NCBI RefSeq assembly: GCF_004379255.2
Contig: NC_056037.1
Location: 33,701,012-33,765,011 of the forward strand
Length of the DNA: 64,000 bases
DNA from: Salvia splendens
Lineage: Eukaryota > Streptophyta > Magnoliopsida > Lamiales > Lamiaceae
Direction of reading: 5' to 3'
Of the stretch, positions 33,103 to 45,100 are shown piece after piece. The notes beneath the pieces were generated by a model that had not been told where the DNA came from, made no database searches, and saw nothing but the letters and a program-made list of their open reading frames with translations. Position 1 is the stretch's first letter; every line of letters begins with the position of its first letter. Made by a program: the position numbers and the translations under genes.

Positions 33103-36100
33103 ATGAGGGGCAAAGGCAAGGGGAAGAAGAAGACGGTCGTAAACAAAGAAGAAAATGCGGAAAGCTGGTGCTTCGTTTGCAAAGACGGTGGAGTTCTTAT
33201 CATATGTGATCACGCGTGCGTGTTTTCTCAATTTCTTTTTCCTCCTTGCTTACTTTTGTGCTCATTTCCCATCTGTTTTGCTGCCTAGAAATCCTGCATT
33301 CGGTTGGAATTCTCCCTGTCGATTGGGGCTACTGCTTCTTTGTCGTTTTCTGTTTGTTTCTCTGTGTATGTTTTTCTTATTTCTTTTTTACCCGTTTTTC
33401 CTTTTTTTATTTGTTTGCAATTAGTGATTTAATTTATTCATTTCACAATACAATAGAAGGTTACATATTCCAATTTGCATAAATCGAAGTTGATTTGTGA
33501 GCTCAATAAATCATTTTGTTTGGACCTGATGTGAATTTAAGAACATTCGACTTCTTGCCATGTATAAACATTTGGATATGATGATTGTTCTGTTTCCAGG
33601 GGATGTCGAAAATCTTATCACCCTTCTTGCTTGAAGAATGATGACTTGGTTGTAGGAAGTGAAGCCAAATTTATTTGTGGTAAGCAAACAACCATCTCAT
33701 TTATCCCTTAAAGCATCGCATTCATCGGGATCGAACGGATTAAACTAAGCATATATGTATGCCACTCTTCCAGATGACCTCTTACTAGAAATGTCTGGTT
33801 AGCTGGCCACTGCTTATTTCCTAGTGTTCTCCTGAAACTGATCACTAAATGATGTACAACTAGAAGCTGATTTCTGAAATAGCAATACGTTGCATCTATT
33901 TGCATGCTGAAACTAATTCTTTTTTATGCTATTAAGAAAAATGATCCTCCATTACTCTACTTATATGTGACGGTGCAGTACTGATAGAATATGGTAAACA
34001 GATATGCTTTGTTGCATGGAAGCTAAGGTGGCATTATGCATCATCTTAGCAAGAATATAGAGAACAGAATATGGAAATTGAAGGCTTGATATTTAGGATC
34101 TACGCATATAAGAATAGAAATTCAGCTAAAGAAGATCAACAGAGCTACCTTAAACTTTGCACTGAAATATAGTTACAGAATATATAAAGGAGTTGGTTGT
34201 ACAAATATGGATTAATGATGTATCCTGTAAATATGCGACCAAAGCTTAATATGAATAATGTACATAAGAAATAAATGGTAATATTAGTTATATGATTGCC
34301 AGATCTTTGCTATTGATCTCTATGGAGAATGATAATAAGTATGTCAAATAAGTTTCTAGAATAGGACATGCAATTGAAGAGTCCTTTATGATTCAAAGCT
34401 CCAATTGTTGGGAATGGGTACAAATTTGGATTTAACAGTTCCAAACTATATATCTCCCAAGTCATACTTTGATATCAACACCCTTTACTTCAATATCTGA
34501 CAAGATCATGCTTCATGGTTGTTATCTGTATCTCATTACATGTTGGTTTATAACACAGTTTGTATGAACAAGAATAAATTAATCCTTTCAGATTGGCATA
34601 CTTGCTCAATTTGCTGTAAAAGGTCCAGCAGCCTTCACTGTTATACCTGCACACGTGCAGTTTGCCGACGCTGCCTTCACCATCTAGAAGTTTTCCAAGT
34701 TAAAGGAAAATATGGATTCTGCAAGCACTGTCTGAAACTTTCTCTACTTATTGAAGGCGACAAAGATTATGACTCTGATGGGGTATGATTATCATAAAGT
34801 TAAAATTAATGCAAATGTAGTAGTTGGATTTTGTGTACAGTGTTTCTGGAACCAATTTTTGAATGTCTATCATCGTGGACTCTCTAGATTAGGATGCAAG
34901 TGAGAGAAAATTTGATAAATAAGTTTGGCATATAGATCCACTTTGTACGGATGAATGATATGGGGCCATTCTAGCATCATGAAAAGATTGTCCTGAATTA
35001 TGTTAAACTGACATCCATTTAAATGAGAACATTGAGAAGCAACCTAGTTGATGCCTCAGAGTTCAGAAAATATCTAGAAGAAGATTTAACTGGAGTTGAT
35101 TTGTAATCGCTGATATTATCCTGATCTGGGTCAGTATTTCTCTTTGGGCATGTTTCAGATCATGCTCACTTGACCTTTTTTTTGCAATTGTTAAAGAATA
35201 TAGTAAAAGGATTAAGTTCTACCTTCTATTGTTTCAACTTCCTTCGCAATATTTCTCTTCTGAGTATAGCTCTAGCCTCTAGAAAGTCATCTTATAGTCC
35301 CTAAGTCTTTTTATGCATAGAAAGTATTAGCCCGTCTAGGGATGATGGCCCCAATCCATATGATAAAAACTACATGGACATTGTGTGACCTTGTAGGTCA
35401 TTAATTTACTTTTGTTTTTAACACTTTGTTCATGGTGATAATATCATTTGCAGTTCATGTTGTATACATTGTGAACTTATATTAATCTGCAACATGAAGA
35501 TGATTAGAACAATAGATAACTATTTCTCTCCAACCCAATGAAGTGGAATATGGTGAGAGATATAATTTCATAATTTGTAGTGAATATCACTAAGCCTTTT
35601 TGTGAAGCTCAGCATTTTACATAATGTGGTTACATGAGACATTTCTCTCTAAACTTTGTAGTTTCATTTTTCTCTGTTACTAGAGAGTCCCGATTTATGT
35701 GTTTATGCATGCATGTACTAGTTATGCCACATTGTACAATATATCCTATTGTGCGTGTAATCTAAGATATACAGGAATCTTGCCATCAATCAGTCGTCTT
35801 GATAGATTAATTTGGAGGCGTTATAGAACTTCTGTTTGGTTTTTCTCTATGTATCATCTAAACAGGTAGATTATTGGAAATGATCAGGTGATCTGGCGTG
35901 TATTTTGCTTTCATTTAACATTAGTGGAAACCATGAGAATGCTTGTCCGCTTGCAGGAAAAGGTGGATTTTGAAGACTTGAATACACTTGAGGGTTTATT
36001 TTGGGAATATTATATGATCATCAAGAAAGAAGAAGGATTAGAGCTTCAGGATCTTTATGCTGCAAAAGATGGGGTGAAGACTATGAATATATCCGAATCT

Positions 36101-39100
36101 AGCTCAGAAGAACATTACGAAGAAGATGAGATATCTGATTATGATGGTGCAGAGCATGTTAAAAAAAGCAGGAGAACATCCAGTGAAAAGAGATCTGGGA
36201 GAAAGAAGCTTGGTTTCCAGATACCCATGAAATTAAGTAAAAATGATTTTATTGGCTGGGGCTCAAGAGCCCTTATTGACTTTCTCAGTTCAATTGGTAA
36301 AAGCACTGACGAACAATTGTCTCATAGTGATGTGACTTCAATTGTGTATATTTACGTAAAAGAAAATAAACTAATGCGTCCAGAGAAGAGAAAGATGATA
36401 TCATGTGATGCTCTTTTACAGTCTCTTTTCAGGAAGAAAACAATAACTAAGAATAAAGTGCATGAGCTTTTGAGGGACCATTTTGCAGAGTACCATGATG
36501 AATCAGAAGAAGATGTGATGGGATATGATTCAGAGGATGAAAATGCAGGCATTTCAGATGTATGTAAGAAACAAAGAAAACTCAACACAGAGAGAAAATC
36601 TCCCGACAAAGAGATAGCAGATGATGTGCCACTGGGTTGTTTTGCATCCCTTGTAGGAGAAAATGTAAAACTTGTGTACTTGAGGAGGAGCTTGCTAATT
36701 CAATTGCTGAAACAGCCTAAATCGTTTGCAGAAAAAGTTGTTGGATGCTTCGTTCGTGTTAAGTCTGATCCTTATGATTATTCTTCATGGAATTCTCATC
36801 AACTAATGCAAGTTAGAGGTTAGTCTTGAAATATTCATGTCAAGTCAATCCATACCTTTAAGAAATGAGTTTTGTTTTACATTATTTGGTTTGGCAATTA
36901 TATCACTGTTATATATTTAGTTCAAGGGCAATATTGTAATATAATATACTAATTCATATATTTTAATATTATTCTAACAACTTTAGGCTATACCATAATA
37001 TTAATTTTAAAAGATGGTTTGATGTATTAGAATATATAGGTTTTTTTACATTCAGTGCAAGATAAGAATCTTGTTACTAAATTTGTGATAAGGTTATCTA
37101 CCTTATATATTTGTATTTGAATAAATACTTTAATGTGTTTTGTGTACCAACATGATGCTAGTTATATCTAATGAGCCATTGACTGGAATCAAGTATTTAC
37201 AAGAGTAGTTTGGTTTTCCATTGAAATAAACCTAACTTCTTTGTTTGTTGTTGAAAAGATGTAAAAAGTTTTGGTGAAGATCAAAATCAGCCAAATTATT
37301 TGTAACTATGAATTTCAATGAAGTAGAAGCAGTTTCTGTTTTGCCCTGGCTCATGGTAGACAGTTAATATTTTACCAGGAACTTTGTTGTTAAAGATGGA
37401 TTCAACTAATCTATTTATTAGAAAAAGCAATACTGCAAATAACTTGTAGAAAATAATTAATCAAGGATCCCTAGCCCTTAGGATGCAATTTTTAGACAGC
37501 AAGTTAGAGATACCTAGCTAGGTTCACTATTATAATGATTAAGAATTTAAGACTTATTTCTATAAATATGCTGTAAAAAAATCTTAGTATAAGGTGCTGC
37601 ATTTAAACTGCCAGATAAGAAAAATGAATAACAAAGTACAGCCATTGGAATCCTGCAAATATGGAGACAACTCATCCAAAATCGTAATACGTTCTTAGTG
37701 ATACTATCCTTTATTGCAACAAGCATAGAACTAGCATTTGGAACTTGATATGCAATTTTGGTTTCAGGTGCTTAATGCAAGGCAGATGCTTTTTCTACTC
37801 CATTCGTGAACTGAAAACAATTGTTATTTTTTCGCCATTCATCTATTCGCCATTTATTGACATGGATAAAATACCAATGTTTCAATTATCATTGTACTTT
37901 TTACTGTGCAACTTATTGACTTGATTTCCTTTCAGAAATCCTTGAAAATTATCTTATTTTATTACAAAATTTGCAGGTGTGAAAAGAGATTCAGCTTGTC
38001 AAAATAATATGGAGGCAGAGGCCATCCTTCTAATCTCAGCTATGCCTGGAGAAATTAGCACGAGTCAGCTTTCAGATGATGATTTCTCTGAGGTAATCAA
38101 GTTGATGCTTAGTACACTTTCTAATCATAGTTATGAACATGGTGGTCTATAGGTAGTATACATATTTTCTGCAAACTAAAAAAGACACTGTCTGTATGTT
38201 TATTGGTATCTACTATTAATTAAATGCTTCAACAAGAAAATAGTCCAGGATTGGTAACATTCACTACTAATATTTATCTATTCAGGAGGAACTCTGTCTG
38301 TATGTTTATTGGTACCTACTATTAATAAAAGAGAACCAATTGAACCTTTTCTGTCATTAACAGATTGCGTGAATTGCTTTCTTTAACAGTTGATTAATTT
38401 TATCTGTTAGTGCATCTGATGATTTTATCATAACTACAACAATGTCTACCGATCAAGATGATATTCTTCAAGGGAAATTTGTGTTCCAGTTGAAGATAAA
38501 AGCACAATTTCTGCAGCCGTTTAACTTCTTATATATAATAGTGGTATATGTTTTGTTTAATCTGCCATAGGCCGTTATCTCCGTCATAACCTCATGGTGG
38601 ATATCAGTAAACCACTCACTATAAGGCATCTGCCATCTTCCATTTATGAACGTAACACCTAGTGAATTAACTTTCGAAAATTATTGTTCAAAGAAAACAA
38701 TGCAATCAACCTGTTATTGGAGTATATTTTATTATAATATATTTAATTTAGGAATTTCAAATTATCACTAGTGAATTTTCAAATGAGTCTTGTCAGTGTT
38801 GATTTGGTTGTTACTGCTAAAGATCAGATCTCAATTTACTCTCACAATTCTATGTTTCACATTCTCCAATACAGTAATTTGTTATTAATTCTTCATCCAT
38901 CTTGTTTATTGGTATAAGTTTGGAGTCTTTAATCTCAATACTGGGAATACGGAGATGATTATAAACATGACCATTTAAGTCTTCCGATGAAGCATTTGAA
39001 GGGTGCAGATAGAGAGCCTATAACCACCTGATTTCTTTCAGGGAATCCTAATTCGCAGTAGATGTTACTTCATGTCTATTAAGTCACATTAACTTTGTCT

Positions 39101-42100
39101 TTTAGCTATTGTGCTCAAATTGGTAGCATATTAAGAGGAAATTCTCTCTCCAAGACCAAGTATAACACCATACTCATTGCATAATATTCTCAAATCTTGC
39201 ACTTGACTAGAAAATAGAAAAATTTGTTGATCATCATACACTTGTTTCAGGAAGAATGTGAAGACTTGAGACGAAAAGTATTAGCAGGTCAGCTTGAAAG
39301 GCCTACAGTGGTGAGTACTACTATGACTTCAGTGAGAAAATCTACTGCAGTTGCACTTGCAGTATGTTAAAAGTTCTAATTTGTGTATGCAAGACCTTGG
39401 AAATTTCAGTAAGTTTGAAGGAATTATCTTTTGGCCCCATCAAAATAATGCTTTGGTATAACATTTTTTTCTAACCGTTAGACTAAGATTTATACATATG
39501 ATGGAGTATATGGTTAGTAAAGTTCGGTTGATGGTTTATCATAGTTTTCATGCTTTTGATCATGTTATTTTTCAATCTGCCTGACCTCAATTTGTACTTC
39601 ATTTTAGAAGATTATACTGTTGGATTTACAAAATATGGTTTCCCTCTGTTTTCAGCTATTCTTTAACATGGTGGAAATATATTATTAGTTAAAATTATAT
39701 TTAAAAAATATTTTGCTCTTATTGTTTTTGCTTGTCCACTGTATTTGCTAATCTTGGCAGACTGCATGTTCATGATACGTGCCTGTAGCTGCCTCTGTCC
39801 TTAAAAAAAGCATTGGTTGTTTTTTGACGTATAATACTCACTTGAAATGACGATAATTTGCCATTGCTACAGAGTAGTAATTTATAACTCTCTTACTGCA
39901 TCCTTAAGCACTCCTTTAATGGAATAGTGGATTTATGATTTCCCTGAGTCATCTGTGCTGGTTCAGATTCCTATAGTCCTCTTAATGATAATAGTGGCTA
40001 CGGACCAGAACAAGAGATATAAGTTTCTTGTACTTTTTTCTGTTACACGACAGGTTGAAGTGGCCATTTCTAAACACATGACCTTATAATATTTATGTGC
40101 AGGAGGATCTTCAACAGAAAGCCAATATTCTTCATGAGGATCTGACGAAGCATGTATGTCTGGTCTCTTTATCTGTACCTATAAGCTCTACAGTTATGAT
40201 TGATCTGATTGGCTTTTTGTCGTAACATTTTAACTCACTAGCTAATTCTTGAATTTAATTTCTAAATTTAGTGAATGTTATTGACTAGAGTAAAGGATAA
40301 TCCACTCGAATAATAGAAAACTGGAAGAGAATTGTAATTTGTAAGTCAATGAACACCTTCACAAATAAAACAAACCATCACAAGAGAGAATCTTTCCTGC
40401 CCGAGCGCTACAAAATCCTAGATCAGTTTTATTGTAAGGAGAAGACCTCACACTGGGCCATACTAAGCCCATGAAAGGAGCCATAACTAAATATAAACTG
40501 AACAAAAATTAAATAACAACTCTAGAAGAATCAGTAACGCTCCCAGCAGGGTTACATATGCACCTTCGGCTGATGATAAACTCCATATGCAACATTAACC
40601 CTAGTTGTGCCAATTCAGTCTTACAGACTCTAAATTTGCATTTGTAAAATTCCTATATCACGTAGTATCATCTTTCAGGATATTGGTGGTGGTTCTGGAT
40701 GTCTGTGACATCACCAAGCCATGTATTGTGTACCACAAGTTATTATCAGAACTTCAGAAGTTTATTAGTTAATATTTGTGCTTCAGAGTAGGTGATTTTG
40801 ATTGTGCTATTTGCTGTACTGCATCAGATATATTTCCTTCCCTGTGCAAGCTGCCTGTTTCATCTTAAACTAAGTATGGTTTCATTTGATTTGTTACTAT
40901 AATTTTTCGGGGCATTCTTCTTACATTTTTAACAGAAAGAAAATATTGTGTTTTGCCATAGATTCGAAAATGACATCGAATTCTGTCTCATATTTCATTG
41001 TTTGATGATTTTGATTGAATTTAATGCAGTGGATAGTTAAAGAGTTGGCCTTGCTGAAAAATCTCATTGATCGAGCCAATGAGAAAGGGTGGAGACGCGA
41101 ATATCCTTTAATACTATGTGAATCAAATTGTACATTTTTATTCCCCTAACTTTACATGATTTATATAGTTTGATGTTTGCAAAAGTGTGTTTTATGGTGT
41201 AGGAAGAGGAGTAAATGGTGAAACAAAGAAGGAAGCTCGGAGGGTGAAAAGCTGTGCAGAAAGCTCTCAAAAGTGGCCACCCGGCCGGGTTAATTTCATG
41301 CCCAATAATTCACCCGGCCGGGTGATTTTCGCGAGGTATGGAAAGTCCAGGAGGGTTTGATTTCAAGTCACCCGGCCGGGTGAATTTTATGCCCATTAAT
41401 CTACCCGGCCGGGTGGATAAAGTATAACTGCAATATTGCAGTTAAAGGAGGGATGAGAGAGAGAGAGTGATTGGACGTGAGGATTGGAAAAAGGAAAGAA
41501 AAAAGAAAGGTGGGGGGGATTAAAAAGGGGGGTGTCAGGTGAGTGGACGTTTTTTTTGGAATTGGGGAGAAAGTTGACGGCTGGAGGAGAAAAAGGGAGA
41601 AAGAGAGGAGGAAGAAAAGGAGGAAGAAATTCCGACCAACATTCCGACGATCCGACTCCAAATCCCAACTCCACTCAACGAGAGCTTGAATCATACGGTT
41701 TTAATTGCAAAATTCACCATGTGTATAGGCTAAGCTCTCTATGTTGCTCCAAGTTGTAATATAGGCTTTGTATGAATGTTTTCACACCATTGAAATCATA
41801 TGTTTGTGTCCTACAATGTGCTTAATTTTATTCACTATGTTTTTGGCTAATGATGTAGTGATGTTAATTCCTTTGCTATCGTCTCTTTAACATAGCTTAG
41901 GATTGATCGTTTGTTGGTATGCTATCGATTTAGAACTGTTCAGGGGATAAATTGATAGTGGATTAGGTAAGTGATTATAGTAGACGACGTTCGTTCCCGC
42001 GCTTCTGCAGGAATTAAATGTCGTTGAAAGTTGGTTCATGGAACAAGTGTTCAGCTGACTGTGAACTATACGTCGTAGACATGTTCAGTGCACGCGATTA

Positions 42101-45100
42101 GGTTGATTAGTTAATCCCAAATATGTGCTTTTAATATAGGTGTAGAACAATACAAGCCTCGTGAGCAACTTGGAGTGACATCTTTTTCCTATTTGAAAAG
42201 TCTTCCTTAGTTTGTAAATTTAGTTTTTTTAATCTTGTCAATTCTTGTTAAATAACCTACGCCTCCCTGTGGTTCGACACTCGAAGTACTACAGTCGACT
42301 CTGTACTCTTGCAGATAGATTGTAATATTAGAGCTTTTTTATTAAATTTGTGTGTTAATAATCCATTAATATAAAAGCTCGAAAATTACACATCAAGTTT
42401 TGGCGCCGTTGCCGGGGAGGCAACTGGTTATTTAATTTAGGATTCTTTTTGTTTTTTATTTTTGTATAGTTTTCTAACTTTTTATTTCCTTGTTTCAGAG
42501 TTGTAGCTAGAAGGCTAAGTCGAGCCAACGACTTTAAACAAAGGCGCTAGTTGGGAGGCAACCCAATGAGTTTTTAGTTTTTTTTTTTTTCTCTTAATAA
42601 ATCGAGGGTTTTGTTCGCTCAATTCTTTCCTTCGATGTATTTTTATGAATTGAGTATTTTGTTTTCTTTTTGTTGTTTTAATTTTTCTTTTTGTAGGAGC
42701 AACATGGAGATAGGATTCACATTCGAGCTTATGAGGAAGTACACCCACAAAGGAATATACACCCGCCCTCCCACCCGAATGCACTATGGGTATCATGCCA
42801 AGTTTGGGGGAGTTTTCTTTCCCTTTACTTTTTACGTTCTTTCTTGCTTGCATTGAGGACAATGTAGCATTCAAGTTTGGGGGGGTTGTGAATGATTTTT
42901 ATGCATTATGCATGTTTTTTGGGTGTATTGCATGCTAAAGTGTTGTGAATCATGTAATTGACGGGTGCATGCTTTATCTTCGGCTTTCTGGTTAGGAAAT
43001 CTTGCTTGATTTTACTTGATCTTTGAAGCCTAGGTTGAATGGAATTTGTGCATGAATTTATTTGAAAGAGCATGTTGTGATTACATCCGATTTCTTGAGT
43101 TGAGGAGAGTATGAAAATCGCATGACTTGTGGAAATTATCTTGGATTGATTTGCTTTATCGAGTGAACCGCTTGTATTCATTTGTGTCAATGATATGGGA
43201 TGATAAGGCACTAGGATGAACTCTATGGCCAAATGATCACATGCCTAGTCCTACACATGATCCCCTAGAAGCCACTTTGAGCTTAATTCCCTATCATTTG
43301 TGTAAACACTTAGCCAATCACTTAGCTACTTAAATAAGCCTTATTTTAGCCTCATTATTAGACCGTGCTACTATTTGGGTGCTAAATACTAGTTTGAGCT
43401 TTGTGGTTGAGTGTTGAGTGTTGGGTGGTGAATTGTAAAAGTGTAGACTTTTTTAGACTTGATGTAATGTAAAGGTAAAAAGAATGAAGTTCTAAAAAAA
43501 AAGAAAAAGAAAAAGACGACCTCCAAATTTGTAAAAGTCGAGGTCTTGTCAAAAGAAAAAAAAGTTGTGAAATAAAGTAAGAGCTTCTATTTTTTGTAAG
43601 ATGTAATCTTGTCTTAAATGATCTCAAGTTTGGGGGAGTGAGAATTTGGTTGTAATATTTTGTTGTTTGATCTTTGGAAGGAAGTTGTAGGAGGGAAGAA
43701 TTTGGCACTCAAATGTGTAGCTTTTGAGCTCACTATCCATATTTATCATACCTCATCCTTAGCCCCATTACAACCTGGAATTAAGACCTTGGACCTTATT
43801 GTTGATGCTTGTGGATGTTTTGTAAATAACTTGGTAGAGTTAATGAAGTTTGATTTGAAATCCGCGAGTCTATGTGGTAAGTAATGCTTGACGAGTCAAT
43901 GATGACGGTTTGAGTTGTATGATCACATGTTTGGACTTACTTTGAAATGCACCATGACTTGAAGTTCTAGGTTGATAAGTGATGGTTCATGAGAGTGAGA
44001 AATCTTGAATGGAATTGTTGGGGGTTTAGTTTTTGTCATTCATGTCTCTATGTGATTCACTCTTATGAAAACTTTTGTGAGCTGAGCTTTAAAGTTTTGT
44101 GTTTATTGTGATCTTGCTCGAGGACGAGCAAGCAAATAAGTTTGGGGGTATTTGATGTGAATCAAATTGTACATTTTTATTCCCCTAACTTTACATGATT
44201 TATATAGTTTGATGTTTGCAAAAGTGTGTTTTATGGTGTAGGAAGAGGAGTAAATGGTGAAACAAAGAAGGAAGCTCGGAGGGTGAAAAGCTGTGCAGAA
44301 AGCTCTCAAAAGTGGCCACCCGGCCGGGTTAATTTCATGCCCAATAATTCACCCGGCCGGGTGATTTTCGCGAGGTATGGAAAGTCCAGGAGGGTTTGAT
44401 TTCAAGTCACCCGGCCGGGTGAATTTTATGCCCATTAATCTACCCGGCCGGGTGGATAAAGTATAACTGCAATATTGCAGTTAAAGGAGGGATGAGAGAG
44501 AGAGAGTGATTGGACGTGAGGATTGGAAAAAGGAAAGAAAAAAGAAAGGTGGGGGGGATTAAAAAGGGGGTGTCAGGTGAGTGGACGTTTTTTTTGGAAT
44601 TGGGGAGAAAGTTGACGGCTGGAGGAGAAAAAGGGAGAAAGAGAGGAGGAAGAAAAGGAGGAAGAAATTCCGACCAACATTCCGACGATCCGACTCCAAA
44701 TCCCAACTCCACTCAACGAGAGCTTGAATCATACGGTTTTAATTGCAAAATTCACCATGTGTATAGGCTAAGCTCTCTATGTTGCTCCAAGTTGTAATAT
44801 AGGCTTTGTATGAATGTTTTCACACCATTGAAATCATATGTTTGTGTCCTACAATGTGCTTAATTTTATTCACTATGTTTTTGGCTAATGATGTAGTGAT
44901 GTTAATTCCTTTGCTATCGTCTCTTTAACATAGCTTAGGATTGATCGTTTGTTGGTATGCTATCGATTTAGAACTGTTCAGGGGATAAATTGATAGTGGA
45001 TTAGGTAAGTGATTATAGTAGACGACGTTCGTTCCCGCGCTTCTGCAGGAATTAAATGTCGTTGAAAGTTGGTTCATGGAACAAGTGTTCAGCTGACTGT

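Noticed and set aside
41279..41414. CRISPR-like array (four regularly spaced repeats)
   Set aside because: The repeats are only 12-bp palindromes inside a eukaryotic LTR with similar, not unique, spacers.
41396..41759. Small frames in both strands of the LTRs (repeated at 44440-44797)
   Set aside because: They are low-complexity, purine- or Pro/Phe-rich translations of LTR sequence, differ in frame between the two LTRs because of one indel, and have no start context.
42611..42856. 81-aa frame in the internal region of the LARD-like element
   Set aside because: The MEIGFTFELMRKYTHKG portion looks like a repeated untranslated-region phrase of Gypsy elements rather than gag; there is no zinc knuckle or other domain.
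43382..43708. 108-aa minus-strand frame in the LARD-like element
   Set aside because: It is an AT-rich, Leu/Ser-biased translation of non-coding internal sequence, with no domain or repeat relation.
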